Shown here: piece after piece, positions 27,597 through 36,757 of the stretch
Layout: every line of letters starts with the position of its first letter
Numbering within the stretch: position 1 is the first letter of the stretch
From: Natrialbaceae archaeon AArc-T1-2
GTDB taxonomy: Archaea > Halobacteriota > Halobacteria > Halobacteriales > Natrialbaceae
Assembly: GCF_030273315.1 (NCBI RefSeq)
Contig: NZ_CP127174.1
Location: forward strand, 2,232,001-2,296,000
Direction of reading: 5' to 3'
DNA: 64,000 bases
Translations under genes and position numbers: made by a program
The notes under the pieces: generated by a model
What the model was told of the DNA's origin: nothing
The model's database searches: none
What the model saw: the letters and a program-made list of their open reading frames with translations, nothing else

Positions 27597-27830
27597 TCAC
27601 CGACCGGCCTCGTCTCCGGCCACGTCGCGAACTCGCTCGAGGAAGTCGTCGGCCGACGCCTCGACGTCGTCGAACTCGTCACCGACCGTCGTCCTCAGTC
27701 AGGGGGCGTGTCACCGTCTCGCCCCAGCCCTCGAAGCCGAGACCCGGTCGTAGGGGCGAATCGTGACGTCCATCCTGCCTTTCGGGAAGACGGCCCCGGA
27801 GTCGAGACCGTCGGTACGCTCGAGACGGCA
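27597..27830 (-). pseudogene. decayed gene with two frameshifts (minus strand)
   Basis: The 351-bp stretch upstream of rfcL (27516-27866) has no intact gene, but its minus strand shows coding-like, high-GC3 segments in three different frames in order: a part reading GLDSGAVFPKGRMDVTIRPY, then GLGFEGWGETVTRPLTEDD, then EFDDVEASADDFLERVRDVA and a stop at 27597-27599. Each frame stops just as the next starts to look coding. This is what a small gene with two single-base indels would look like. No family is recognised. The plus-strand CoA-binding gene promoter begins beside it. Confidence 0.4.
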
Positions 27831-27866
27831 CACGGCTTTAGGAGGCGGGGTCCCTTTCTCGAAGTA

Positions 27867-28277
27867 ATGCCAGTCGAATCCGACGAGGAGGTCAGGGCCG
27901 TCTTCGACCTCGAGGCGATCGCCGTGGTCGGCTGCTCGAGCACGCCCGGGAAGGCCGCTCACGAGATCCCCCGGTACCTCCAGGACGTGGGCTACGAGGT
28001 GATTCCCGTCAACCCCAACGCCGAGGAGGTACTCGGCCGACCCGCGTACGACTCGCTGTCCGAGGTCGAGGAGACCGTCGACGTCGTCGACGTCTTCCGG
28101 CCGAGCGAGGAAGTCGCGGACGTCGTCGACGAGGTCATAGCGCGCGAGGACGTCGACGTCGTCTGGCTCCAGCTGGGTATCCACGACGACGAGGCCGTTT
28201 CCCGAGCCGAAACCGACGGCCGCAAAGTCGTTCAGGACCGGTGTATGAAACCCGAGCATCGCCGCCTGGTCGCCTGA
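27867..28277 (+). CDS. CoA-binding protein (YccU-like)
   Basis: A 136-aa Rossmann-like protein with IAVVGCSSTPGKAAHEIPRYL at its N-terminus, the CoA-binding motif of the YccU/succinyl-CoA-synthetase alpha-like family, then VDVVDVFRPSEEV and ARDRCMKPEHRR-like C-terminus. It binds CoA in related structures; physiological role is unknown. The ATG at 27867 is preceded about 30 bp upstream by a TATA-like CGGCTTTAGG. An in-frame start at 27708 would include non-coding-looking sequence. Confidence 0.88.
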   Translation: MPVESDEEVRAVFDLEAIAVVGCSSTPGKAAHEIPRYLQDVGYEVIPVNPNAEEVLGRPAYDSLSEVEETVDVVDVFRPSEEVADVVDEVIAREDVDVVWLQLGIHDDEAVSRAETDGRKVVQDRCMKPEHRRLVA

Positions 28278-28302
28278 GCCGAACCGGCCGCGGGCTCTCC
28301 GA

Positions 28303-28959
28303 TCAGTCGCGCCGGCGCTCTTCGAAGATCCGGTACGCCACCGTCGCGTAGCCGGCGATCGTGACGACGAACAGCTCCCCCGAAGAGGCGATCGGGAACG
28401 TCCGCTCGACGTCACCGGGCGTCTCGCCCCGCGTCGGGTCGAACCCCGTCGAGTAGTGCGTATCCTCGGTCGTCCCGCGGACCGTCGAGTCGGCGACTGT
28501 CGCCCCGTCGTCGCCGGCCTCGAGTTCGACGAACGTCTGGACGAGGCCGCGCTGGTCGGTGACGGCGAGCTTGCCCGAGAGGTCGTAGAACCGGTCGTGC
28601 AGCGGCCAGAAAAGGTTGACGCCGTTGTAGAACGCATCGAGCAGGATGTGTGCGACCAAGACGGTGACGAGTGTGACCCAGGCGACCCGATAGCCGTAGG
28701 CACCCCACCGCCGGAGAACGTACGACTCGTCGCGAAGTGTGACGTCCCACAGGAGGAACGTTCCGGGTATCAGGACGACCCAGACGTTGTGGAGCGCAGC
28801 GCGGTGGGTTCCCGGGACGTAGATCCCGATCAGCGTATCGAGGTCGATGATCGCGGTCGCAGCCATCACGACGAGGATCGCTCTCGTGTCGAACTCCTCG
28901 CCGAGCAAGGCAGCGCCCATCAGGCCGGCAAGCGCCACGTGGACGACGGTCGATGGCAT
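28303..28959 (-). CDS. membrane-bound metal-dependent hydrolase (YbcI/DUF457 family)
   Basis: A 218-aa integral membrane protein. It has the N-terminal MPSTVVHVALAGLMGAALL with the His-Val pattern, several TM segments (about 5-22, 28-45, 60-78, 100-118) and the second DAFYNGVNLFWPL region with His/Asp-rich turns (HILLDAFYN) that resemble the metal-binding motif of the family. The last segment (SGELFVVTIAGYATVAYRIF) is another TM helix. A second member lies at 32117-32638. Substrate unknown. Confidence 0.82.
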   Translation of the reverse strand: MPSTVVHVALAGLMGAALLGEEFDTRAILVVMAATAIIDLDTLIGIYVPGTHRAALHNVWVVLIPGTFLLWDVTLRDESYVLRRWGAYGYRVAWVTLVTVLVAHILLDAFYNGVNLFWPLHDRFYDLSGKLAVTDQRGLVQTFVELEAGDDGATVADSTVRGTTEDTHYSTGFDPTRGETPGDVERTFPIASSGELFVVTIAGYATVAYRIFEERRRD

Positions 28960-29179
28960 GTCACACGGTCTGGGAGTGAGAGAACTTGACTGTTCGCCCG
29001 GCCGTCGTGGTGTATCGGTCGTAGCGTGTCGGACGTCAAACGCCTGTGACGCGGGTCGATTCGATCGAACTCGGTGCGTATCGACAGTATCAGTACTATA
29101 ATCATCTTATTAATATTATGGAAGTGGTGATTACTGTATCATTAGTTGTCATTATACAATTTGCACTTCGAATGAATAT

Positions 29180-29692
29180 ATGGTAACCAGCAAACACGGC
29201 CGGAGACGGTTCCTGAAATACGCAGGATTGGTCGGAGCGGTCGGATTTGCAGGCTGTCTCGAGGGAGAGGACGGATCGAACGGCGACGGTCAAGGTTCCG
29301 AATCGTCCGACGATGGGCCGGACGACTCGGGATCGAGCGACGACGGTGCAGGAGAGGAGGACGACGGCGGCGACGAGAACAGAGTCATCGTTGCGCCGGA
29401 TGGCGACTGGACGTTCGAACCGGAGGAACTCACGATCTCGGTCGGCGAAACGCTGACGTGGTACTTCGATGAAGAGGGCCACAACGTGTCGTCCCATCCT
29501 GACGCATCGGACGTGAACGAAAACCCAGACGATGCGGAGCCGTTCGCTTCCTACGAGGGAGAGGATCACTTCGACCTGGACGAGCCAGGTACGGAGTTCG
29601 AACACACGTTCGAGGTCCCAGGTGAGTACACGTACGTGTGTACCCCACACGACGGGAGTATGGTCGGTACGATAACCGTCGAAGACGAGTGA
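29180..29692 (+). CDS. halocyanin-like blue-copper lipoprotein, Tat-exported
   Basis: A 170-aa protein. Its start has a twin-arginine motif (GRRRFLKYAG) and a lipobox cysteine (GFAGC), so it is exported folded by the Tat pathway and lipid-anchored. A Ser/Asp/Gly-rich linker (30-68) precedes a cupredoxin domain: type-1 copper ligands His (EEGHNVSSHP), then Cys (YVCTPH), His and Met (GSM) in the plastocyanin/halocyanin pattern. It would carry electrons at the outer cell surface. The ATG at 29180 lies about 26 bp after TATA-like sequence; the upstream 28960-29179 region is AT-rich. Confidence 0.9.
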   Translation: MVTSKHGRRRFLKYAGLVGAVGFAGCLEGEDGSNGDGQGSESSDDGPDDSGSSDDGAGEEDDGGDENRVIVAPDGDWTFEPEELTISVGETLTWYFDEEGHNVSSHPDASDVNENPDDAEPFASYEGEDHFDLDEPGTEFEHTFEVPGEYTYVCTPHDGSMVGTITVEDE

Positions 29693-29790
29693 TACTGTCG
29701 GAATCGACGGCATCTTCTCTACCGTTTACGCCTGCCGGCACCTCGAGCGTCTCCGGTAGCTACTTGAGTCGACCGTCCGAGCCAACGAGC

Positions 29791-30501
29791 ATGGGCGGAC
29801 GTGGGCCGAAACGACAACTCGCGGAGAAGATCGCCGGGGAGATCACGCTAAGCGACGATCCGGGCGCGACACTCCGGAAGTGGCGTACGGACTTCGACGT
29901 CTCCCAGACCGATCTCGCGAGCGAACTCGAGGTCTCCTCCTCTGTCATCTCCGACTACGAGAGCGGTCGCCGGGAGAGTCCCGGCATCGGCGTCGTCAAA
30001 CGCCTCGTCGACGGACTGCTCGCGATCGACGAGCGCCGTGGCGGCGACCGGATCCGTCAGTACGGTCGAGTGCTCTCGGCCGGCTTCGAGAGCGACGTCG
30101 TGTTGGACCTCCGGGAGTACGCCACGTCGATCCCACTCTCGCGGTTCTACGGCAACATCGGCGCGACCGAGGTCGCCACCGGCGGCGTCGACCGGATCAG
30201 CGGCCACACCGTCATCGACAGCATCGAGGCGATCACCCGCCTCTCGAGTGAGGAGTTCTTCCGGCTCTACGGACAGAGCACGAACCGCGCGCTCGTGTTC
30301 ACCGGCGTCACCCGCGGAGAGTCTCCGCTCGTGGCGTTGCGCGTCGTCAACCCCACCCCGAACGCGGTCGTCCTCCATGGCATCGACGACGCGGACCTCT
30401 GGAACCACGCTGCCGACCTCGCACGCATCGACGGCTACTCGCTTGCCACCACGTCGACGCCGCTCGAGGAGATGCTCGAGGAACTGGTCTCGCTCGAGTG
30501 A
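29791..30501 (+). CDS. HTH (XRE/Cro-type) transcriptional regulator, archaeal two-domain type
   Basis: A 236-aa protein. Residues about 25-80 form a Cro/CI helix-turn-helix (WRTDFDVSQTDLASELEVSS-type helix pair, VISDYESGRR recognition helix). Residues 90-236 are an alpha/beta ligand-like domain (TNRALVFTGVTRGESPLVALRVVNP). This layout matches archaeal XRE regulators found across haloarchaea; target genes are unknown. The ATG at 29791 is chosen over a longer ORF start at 29638. It follows halocyanin by 98 bp and may be separately transcribed. Confidence 0.82.
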   Translation: MGGRGPKRQLAEKIAGEITLSDDPGATLRKWRTDFDVSQTDLASELEVSSSVISDYESGRRESPGIGVVKRLVDGLLAIDERRGGDRIRQYGRVLSAGFESDVVLDLREYATSIPLSRFYGNIGATEVATGGVDRISGHTVIDSIEAITRLSSEEFFRLYGQSTNRALVFTGVTRGESPLVALRVVNPTPNAVVLHGIDDADLWNHAADLARIDGYSLATTSTPLEEMLEELVSLE

Positions 30502-30528
30502 CGCGGAAACCGACTCCCGATCTCCGTG

Positions 30529-31200
30529 TCACCAGGGTGGACGCTCGAGATCCCGTATCGACTCGAGAACGTAGTCGGGGCGTGGCTCGGGACGACGGTC
30601 ACCGGTCGCGAGCCACGCGGCCCGAACGCCGGCTGCGCGTGCGCCGGCGACGTCGATCGCCGGACGGTTGCCCACGTACACCGCCTCGTCTGGGGTCGCG
30701 TCGATGGCCGAAAGCGCCCGGTCGAACGGCTCCGGATCGGGCTTCGGTGCGGTCTCGTAGCCGGCGAATACGACCGTCTCGAACGCATCGGAGAGTCCGA
30801 TGGCACGGAGCTTTCGTCGCTGTAACTCGGGATGTCCGTTCGTCACCAGCCCGAGCCGATACTCCGTCGCGAGCGACGGGAGTACGCTTTCTGCTCCCTC
30901 GATCGCCTCGAGGTCGCCGGGGTCGCGTTCGTCGTAGAACGCCCGGGTGAGGTCCGCGGCCAGGTCCGGATCACCGCCGTGGTCCTCGAGCAACGCCGCG
31001 AACGTCCGTTCGTAGAGCTCGAAGCCGTCCGCGCAGTCGGGCAACAGTTCCACGTACCGATCGTGAAACTGGTGCATGCTGAAACAGGGATCGATACCGA
31101 GCCGGTCGAACGCAGCCGACAGCACCGCCGATCCCGGGCGATCGTACGTACAGAGCGTGCCGTCGAGGTCGAAGAGGATGGTCGACGGACGAGAGTCCAT
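30529..31200 (-). CDS. HAD-superfamily hydrolase
   Basis: A 223-aa HAD phosphatase of the haloacid dehalogenase / phosphoglycolate phosphatase type. Motif I DLDGTL appears at about residues 9-14 (ILFDLDGTLC), motif II as LVTNG, motif III lysine in PKPDPEPF, motif IV GNRPAIDVAGA. A cap domain is inserted after motif I. Substrate is not predictable. The ORF continues far upstream on paper (to 31905), but that part overlaps the AlkA gene on the other strand and is rejected; ATG at 31198-31200 gives the right length. Confidence 0.88.
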   Translation of the reverse strand: MDSRPSTILFDLDGTLCTYDRPGSAVLSAAFDRLGIDPCFSMHQFHDRYVELLPDCADGFELYERTFAALLEDHGGDPDLAADLTRAFYDERDPGDLEAIEGAESVLPSLATEYRLGLVTNGHPELQRRKLRAIGLSDAFETVVFAGYETAPKPDPEPFDRALSAIDATPDEAVYVGNRPAIDVAGARAAGVRAAWLATGDRRPEPRPDYVLESIRDLERPPW

Positions 31201-31405
31201 ACCGGAACCAGAGGCAGCCAATCGATAAAGTACGTGGTGCATGTTGGGGTCCGGACACGCGGTGTGGCGGCGCGGCTCGTTCGTGACGACGACTCGAGCC
31301 GTTCGCCGTCGGTCGCCCCCGTTCCGTCCGTGCCTCGACGGACGGTCCAATCGTCTCTCACCGGCCGACGGCCTTTTCCGTCGTCGACCACATCCACAGT
31401 CGACA

Positions 31406-31999
31406 ATGGGCGACCCCGAAACCGTCCTGCGTCGCGATCCCGTGCTGGCCGCGGTGATCGACAGACTGGAGCCCCACCCGCTCGAACCGTTCGACTGCGA
31501 GTACGAGCGTCTCTGTGTCTCGATCGTCAACCAGCAGCTCTCGACTGCCTCCGCCAGGGCCGTCCGCGAACGCGTCTTCGACGTCCTCGAGGGCGACGTC
31601 CGGCCCGAGACGGTGCTGGCCGCCGACGACGAGGCCTTACTCGAAGCCGGCCTTAGCGGGCAGAAACTCGAGTACGTCAGAAACGCCGCCCGCGCCTTCC
31701 GCGAGCGCGATCTCACCCGCGAGGGACTCGCCGACCGCTCGAACGCGGCGGTCGTCGACGAACTGACCCGCATCCGCGGCGTCGGCGAGTGGACCGCCAG
31801 GATGTACCTCATCTTCGTCCTCGAGCGTCCCGACGTGCTTCCGCTCGGTGATCTCGCGATCCGACGGGGGATCGAGCAGTTGTACAACGACGGCGAGACG
31901 CTCACCCGGGTGGAGATGCGCGAGACCGCCGAGCCGTGGCGTCCGTACCGAAGCCTGGGGACCCGGTACGTCTGGGCGGCCTACGAGGCGGACGACTGA
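31406..31999 (+). CDS. DNA-3-methyladenine glycosylase II (AlkA/HhH-GPD)
   Basis: A 197-aa helix-hairpin-helix GPD base-excision glycosylase. The HhH appears as TRIRGVGEWTARMYL with the catalytic aspartate in LGDLAIRRG; earlier QQLSTASAR-type helix is normal. Removes alkylated purines. Length matches archaeal AlkA-like enzymes. The start is ATG 31406. It runs antiparallel to the long upstream overlap of the HAD ORF, which is rejected. Confidence 0.9.
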   Translation: MGDPETVLRRDPVLAAVIDRLEPHPLEPFDCEYERLCVSIVNQQLSTASARAVRERVFDVLEGDVRPETVLAADDEALLEAGLSGQKLEYVRNAARAFRERDLTREGLADRSNAAVVDELTRIRGVGEWTARMYLIFVLERPDVLPLGDLAIRRGIEQLYNDGETLTRVEMRETAEPWRPYRSLGTRYVWAAYEADD

Positions 32000-32116
32000 T
32001 ACGGTCTGTTGTGATTCGTTACCGGTGATCGCTGCCCCGTTCGATCGATCACCGGCAACACGTTACAACGATCCGTATGATACAGTTATCCCGGTCACGA
32101 CCGAACGAAACGACGA

Positions 32117-32638
32117 ATGCAGCCGGTCGTCCATCCCATCGTCGGCTACCTCTGTTATGCTGCGTACACGCGCGCCAGCCGCGGCGACGCTCCTGCCGGG
32201 GAGCCGGCGCTGGTCGCGGTCGTCGCCGCGACGATTCCCGACGTCGTCGACCAGCCGCTGTGGCTCGCCAGCGCCACGCCCGTCGGGCGAACAATCGCAC
32301 ACTCGCTTCTGTTCGCCGTTCCCGTCGTCGTCGCCGTCTGGCTCCTCTCCCGTCGTCGCGGCCGACCCACACTCGGCGTCGCCTTCGCGGTCGGCTATCT
32401 CTCTCACGTCGCGACGGACGTCCCCTGGCACGTCCTCGCCGGCGATTATGACGAACTCGGCTTTCTGCTCTGGCCGCTGACGCAGATGCCACAGTACTCA
32501 GGCGTCAAACCTCTCGGCACCGTCGCCGGCCTCGAGATCACGACGCTGTGGCTCGAGGCCGTGATCGCCGTCGCCGGCATCGCGCTCTGGTGGCACGACG
32601 GCCGGCCCGGACTCGAGACGATCCGATCCTGGCTCTAA
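32117..32638 (+). CDS. membrane-bound metal-dependent hydrolase (YbcI/DUF457 family)
   Basis: A 173-aa membrane protein, N-terminus MQPVVHPIVGYLCY, several TM segments and His/Asp motifs (ATIPDVVDQPL, HSLLFAVP, LSHVATDVPWH) of the same family as the 28303 gene. The His-Asp pattern is consistent with metal binding. No partner can be named. Confidence 0.8.
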   Translation: MQPVVHPIVGYLCYAAYTRASRGDAPAGEPALVAVVAATIPDVVDQPLWLASATPVGRTIAHSLLFAVPVVVAVWLLSRRRGRPTLGVAFAVGYLSHVATDVPWHVLAGDYDELGFLLWPLTQMPQYSGVKPLGTVAGLEITTLWLEAVIAVAGIALWWHDGRPGLETIRSWL

Positions 32639-32778
32639 TACTGCCGGCTGTACGTCGTGGAAGATTCTCGCCGCCACGGGATAGCGAGAATTGTCACAGT
32701 TACAGCCGGTAGTATAACCTCGAGCGACAATTCGTGGTAACGTGTACTATTAACTCGTTCCAAATCGACGTCCCGGGT

Positions 32779-33624
32779 ATGGACGCGTACGGCATCCTCA
32801 CGGACGACGCCGACCTCGCTCGAGCGGACCTCGGCGACGTCACGTACTACTTCACCGATCAGGTCGACGGGAGCCGCGAGGAGCCACTCGAGGGCGCGGT
32901 CAGCTCGGTGGCCTGCTGGGGCGATACGGAAACGGTCCGCGAGAACCCGGACCGGGCCGCCGTCGCCGCCGACGGCACGCGGGCGACCCCCGCCGCCCGC
33001 GGCCAGGACTGGGGCACCGTCTGTCCGACGGACCCCGACTACCGCGCCGATCTGCTCGAGCGCATCGCCGAGGCCGGTGCCACGGGCGACGTCCGGCTCA
33101 CCACGCTCGGGTTCCCGGGCGCGGAGTTCTGTCACTGCCAGCGTTGCGATCGGCTGTTCGCCGACAGCGCCCACGACGACCGCGAGGACTGGCGGGCCGA
33201 CGTGATCACCGGGTTCGTCGCCGAGGCGGCCGACCGGGTCGCGGGCGAGTTGATCGCGACGCTGTATCCCGACCCCTATCCGGGGGCACTCCGCGAGCGG
33301 ACCGGCCTCGATCCGGGCGCACTCGCTTCCCACGTCGACGGCTTTCTCGTGCCGCTGTGTGGGGCCGGCTACGGGACGACCTACTGGGTCGAATCGCTCG
33401 CGAGCGGGTTCGACCGCGAACTCGCCGGTCTCGATGCGGAGTTTGCGATCCAGCTCTCGACCGACGGCGTCGAGATCGACCGGCTCGTCGATCTCACGCA
33501 CCGCCTCGAGGCCGCCGTCGACGTCGACAGCGTCGTCTACGGGGCCTACGGCTCCGACCGCGAGACACTCCGGGACGTGATCGGACGACTCCGCGAGACG
33601 GATGCGCCGGCGGCACCCGCCTGA
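32779..33624 (+). CDS. conserved haloarchaeal protein of TIM-barrel-like appearance with CxC-x2-C motif
   Basis: A 281-aa protein I do not recognise. It has alternating beta/alpha pattern with a clustered Cys motif FCHCQRCDRLF (Cys-x-Cys-x2-Cys) near residue 120, as found in some glycoside-hydrolase-like TIM barrels, and charged loops. No signal peptide. The ATG at 32779 is chosen over a longer start at 32734. Function: not assigned; hydrolase is only a guess from the motif layout. Confidence 0.7.
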   Translation: MDAYGILTDDADLARADLGDVTYYFTDQVDGSREEPLEGAVSSVACWGDTETVRENPDRAAVAADGTRATPAARGQDWGTVCPTDPDYRADLLERIAEAGATGDVRLTTLGFPGAEFCHCQRCDRLFADSAHDDREDWRADVITGFVAEAADRVAGELIATLYPDPYPGALRERTGLDPGALASHVDGFLVPLCGAGYGTTYWVESLASGFDRELAGLDAEFAIQLSTDGVEIDRLVDLTHRLEAAVDVDSVVYGAYGSDRETLRDVIGRLRETDAPAAPA

Positions 33625-33656
33625 GTCTCGGGAGGAGTGTCTCCCGGGGGTAGACG

Positions 33657-33950
33657 TCACGTCTGCTTTCCCAGCGTGACCCAGAGGATCCCGTCGTCGT
33701 AGCTCGCGTCGACGCGTTTCGGGACGACGGGGTCGGGGAGATCGACGGTCCGGGCGACTGCATCGGAGCCCCGTTCGGCCTCGATCGTAACGCTGTTCTC
33801 GCTCACACTGACGTCGATGTGTTGTTTGTCGAACCCGGGCAGTTCGGCACCCACGAGAATGTCGTCGCGCTGGTCGGTGACCTCGACCGAGAACGTCTCG
33901 GTATCTCGTGAAGCGTCGTCGGACTGGTTCGTGTTTCGTTCGTCTTCCAT
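33657..33950 (-). CDS. Hsp20/alpha-crystallin-type small heat-shock protein (short)
   Basis: A 97-aa protein with a recognisable alpha-crystallin beta-sandwich core (LVGAELPGFDKQHIDVSVSE, VTIEAERG, VDASYDDGILWVTLGK). It is shorter than usual sHSPs; the N-terminal arm is only about 20 residues and the C-terminal IxI/V anchor is missing. It may be a minimal or specialised variant. Cytoplasmic chaperone role is inferred. Confidence 0.8.
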   Translation of the reverse strand: MEDERNTNQSDDASRDTETFSVEVTDQRDDILVGAELPGFDKQHIDVSVSENSVTIEAERGSDAVARTVDLPDPVVPKRVDASYDDGILWVTLGKQT

Positions 33951-34044
33951 GTGGACTCCGGGCTACTCGAACCCGACCGAACTGACCACGGTGATCCCAA
34001 TAAAGGACCACCGAGAAAACGGGGACGACGACCGCCAGCCGAGA

Positions 34045-36531
34045 TCACTCCTCTGGCGTCTCCGGTTCGACCCCCGATAGCCGCATCGCGTTGCCGGTCA
34101 CGCCCAGACTCATTCCCATGTCGCCGATGACGACCGCGTGGATCACCGTCACGACGCCAAACGGCGCGCCGGCCGCGAGGACGGCCTTCACCGCGAGGCT
34201 CGCCCAGATGTTCTGTCGAATCACGCCGTTTGCCGACCGCGAGAGGCGATAGAGGTAGGGCAACCGCGTGAGGTCGTCACCCATCAGCGCCACGTCGGCC
34301 GTCTCGAGTGCGGTGTCGGTCCCGGCTGCCCCCATCGCGACGCCGACGGTGGCCGTCGCGAGCGCGGGCGCGTCGTTGATCCCGTCGCCGACCATGACGA
34401 CGTGGCCGGCCTCGTCCTCGAGCCGGCGGATCTGCTCGAGTTTCTCGTCGGGGAGCAGTTCGGCGTGGTACTCCTCGATGCCGACCTCCTCGGCGATCGC
34501 TCGCGCCGTCCCCTCGTTGTCGCCGGTGAGCATCACGACGCGGACGTCCTGGTCCTGGAGTCGCTCGACGGCCCAGGCGGCCTCGGGACGCACCCGGTCG
34601 GCGATGCCGATCACGCCGAGCAGCCGATCCTCGGTGCCGACGAGCACCGCCGTCTTCCCGTCGCGCTCGAGGTCAGCGACCGCCTCCGCGAGGACGTCGA
34701 GACAGTCCTCCCGATCGCACTGGGGGTCGGCGTCGTCGAGGAGTTCGCCGCCGTCGGTGGCGTGGGCGTGCCGGAGGTCGAGTCCGAGCCCCTCGAAGAG
34801 GTCGGGCTTGCCGACGTAGTGCGTCTCGCCGTCGAGGTCGGCCCGGACGCCCGTGCCGGCGAGTGCCTCGAACCGGGAGACGTCGCGGTCGGGATCGACA
34901 CCCTGTTCGTCCGCGTAGCCGACGATCGCCTCGCCAAGCGGGTGTTCGCTCCGGCGTTCGACGGCGCTCGCCCGTGCGAGCAGTTCGTCCTCGCCGATCC
35001 CCTCGAGGGCGACCACGTCGGTCACCGAGAGGTCGCCGGTCGTGAGCGTCCCCGTCTTGTCGATCGCGACGACGTCGCTCTCGCCGGCGGCCTCGAGGTG
35101 GCGACCGCCCTTGATCAACACGCCGTTTTTGGCGGCGCTCGTGATCCCCGAGACGACGCTGACTGGCGTCGAGATGACGAACGCACAGGGACAGGCGATC
35201 ACGAGCAGCGTCAGCCCCCGGAGGAACCAGGTGTTCCAGGATGCCCCGACGGCAAGCGGCGGGCCGGCGGCGAGGGCGACCGCCGCGACGACCACGATCG
35301 GCGTGTAGACGCTCGCGAACCGGTCGACGAACTGCTCGCGGTCGGTCTTTTCCCGTTCGGCGTCCTCGACCAGTTCGACGATCCGGGACAGCGTCGAGTC
35401 GCCGGCCGGGCTCGTGACCTCGACCTCGAGGTAGCCCGACTCCGCGATCGTGCCGGCGTAGACCTCCTCGCCGGCGGTCCTGTCGACGGGGACGCTCTCG
35501 CCGGTGATCGGGGACTGGTCGATCGCGCTCTGGCCCTCGCGGACGACGCCGTCGGCCGGGAGCTTCTCGCCCGGCCGGACGACGACCGTGTCGCCGACCT
35601 CGAGGGCGTCGGCCGGCACCGTCTCCTCGGAGCCGTCCGCGCGTTTGACCGTCGCCGTCTCCGGCGAGAGGTCGATCAGCTCCTGCAGGGAGCTTCGGGC
35701 CCGGTCCATCGAGAACCGCTCGAGCAACTCGGCAATGCTGAAGAGGACGGCGAGCATCGCCCCCTCGAAGGGGTGGTGTGCGCCGACGGAGGCGAGGATG
35801 CCGATCGACATCAGCAGGTCGATGTCGAGGCTCCGGTTGCGCGCGGAGTAGTAGCCGTTGCGGACGATCGGCGCGCCGGCGACTGCGGCCGCGACGATGA
35901 AGAGGACGTGTGAGACGGCGAACGTCCGGCCGACGACCTCGAACAGCGCCGGGTTCGACGCCGGGAAGACGAAGGCAAGCGCCATCCCGACGGTCACGAA
36001 GACGGCACCGACCGCCGTCCCGGCGGCCCGGCGACCCCGGAAGACCGCATGCGGGTCACGGAAGCGGTCGCCGCCGTCGCCGTCGACGGGCGTCGCCTCG
36101 TAGCCCGCCCTCTCGACGGCGTCGACGGCTTCCTCGGCGTCTGTCGACCCCGTAATCGTCACCCGTCCCGCGGCCGGTTGTGTCTCGATCCCCTCGACGC
36201 CGTCGACGTCCTCGAGTGCGGCCTCGACCTTGCTCGCACAGGAGGGACAGTCCATCTCCGGCACCGAGAGGGACAGTTCCAGTTCGCTTCCGGCGGGTTC
36301 GACGGTGTACCCCGCTGCCTCGACGCGGTCACGGACCGCCGCCTCGTCGACGACCGTCGGGTCGTACGCGACGACGAGCGTGCCACTCGTCACGCGTGGC
36401 TCGAGTTCCTCGATCCCCTCGAGGACCTCGACGCTGTTCGTCACCTTTCCTGCACACGACGGACAGTCCATCTCCGGCACCCGGAGCTCGAGCGTTCGCC
36501 TCGAGTCCGTGGGCCGAGCCTCCTCGCTCAT
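34045..36531 (-). CDS. heavy-metal P1B-type ATPase, Zn2+/Cd2+/Pb2+ group
   Basis: An 828-aa exporter. Two N-terminal HMA metal-binding domains carry the CxxC motifs at Cys23/26 (MDCPSCAG) and Cys95/98 (MDCPSCAS). Then TM segments with the metal-site CPC (IACPCAF), the phosphorylation motif DKTGT, GDGINDAP and a last TM pair containing VVIGDMGMSLGV. The D-x-G in the last TM, with Lys in NIWASLAVKAVL, points to the Zn/Cd/Pb class rather than copper. The ATG at 36531 is chosen; the longer ORF start overlaps a relict mobile element. Beside it lies a Cys-rich HTH regulator. Confidence 0.93.
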   Translation of the reverse strand: MSEEARPTDSRRTLELRVPEMDCPSCAGKVTNSVEVLEGIEELEPRVTSGTLVVAYDPTVVDEAAVRDRVEAAGYTVEPAGSELELSLSVPEMDCPSCASKVEAALEDVDGVEGIETQPAAGRVTITGSTDAEEAVDAVERAGYEATPVDGDGGDRFRDPHAVFRGRRAAGTAVGAVFVTVGMALAFVFPASNPALFEVVGRTFAVSHVLFIVAAAVAGAPIVRNGYYSARNRSLDIDLLMSIGILASVGAHHPFEGAMLAVLFSIAELLERFSMDRARSSLQELIDLSPETATVKRADGSEETVPADALEVGDTVVVRPGEKLPADGVVREGQSAIDQSPITGESVPVDRTAGEEVYAGTIAESGYLEVEVTSPAGDSTLSRIVELVEDAEREKTDREQFVDRFASVYTPIVVVAAVALAAGPPLAVGASWNTWFLRGLTLLVIACPCAFVISTPVSVVSGITSAAKNGVLIKGGRHLEAAGESDVVAIDKTGTLTTGDLSVTDVVALEGIGEDELLARASAVERRSEHPLGEAIVGYADEQGVDPDRDVSRFEALAGTGVRADLDGETHYVGKPDLFEGLGLDLRHAHATDGGELLDDADPQCDREDCLDVLAEAVADLERDGKTAVLVGTEDRLLGVIGIADRVRPEAAWAVERLQDQDVRVVMLTGDNEGTARAIAEEVGIEEYHAELLPDEKLEQIRRLEDEAGHVVMVGDGINDAPALATATVGVAMGAAGTDTALETADVALMGDDLTRLPYLYRLSRSANGVIRQNIWASLAVKAVLAAGAPFGVVTVIHAVVIGDMGMSLGVTGNAMRLSGVEPETPEE

Positions 36532-36599
36532 CGGTGTCGAGTAGGGACGCCTCGCCCATACGGGTTGTTTGGCACACGCCAACCGCCCGGCCGGCGTCC

Positions 36600-36757
36600 G
36601 CGTGGCCCGGGGATTCCGGCCAGAGCGGGAGTCCACGCGAAAGCCCCACCCTCAACGAAGCGAACGGCGATAGCGCGGAACGAAGTTCCGCGGACCATTC
36701 GAGCGGGCCTGCGGCCCGCGAGAAGAAGCCGTGAGCGAGTAGGGTGGGGTAGTTTAC
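36600..36757 (+). mobile_element. relict of IS200/IS605-type (IS1341/tnpB) right end with RNA-like fold
   Basis: The gap between the ATPase start and the 3' end of the regulator contains, on the plus strand, a TnpB-C-terminus-like reading frame ending ESPTLNEANGDSAE (similar to the SPTLNE end I remember from haloarchaeal TnpB), then a right-end-like GGGTGGGGTAGTTTAC ending at about 36757. A 9-bp stem (36644-36652 with 36741-36749, CCCCACCCT/AGGGTGGGG) encloses two hairpins: 36674-36681/36685-36692 (8 bp, loop GAA) and 36703-36709/36713-36719 (7 bp, loop TGC). This fold is like the scaffold of IS605 omega-RNAs. No transposase gene remains. Confidence 0.55.

Noticed and set aside
31201-31905. 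Upstream extension of the HAD hydrolase frame
   Set aside because: Lies opposite the clear AlkA gene and precedes the HAD motif start; ATG 31200 gives the usual length.
34138-35913. 591-aa plus-strand open frame opposite the metal ATPase
   Set aside because: Antisense shadow; composition is His/Arg/Asp-rich without domains.
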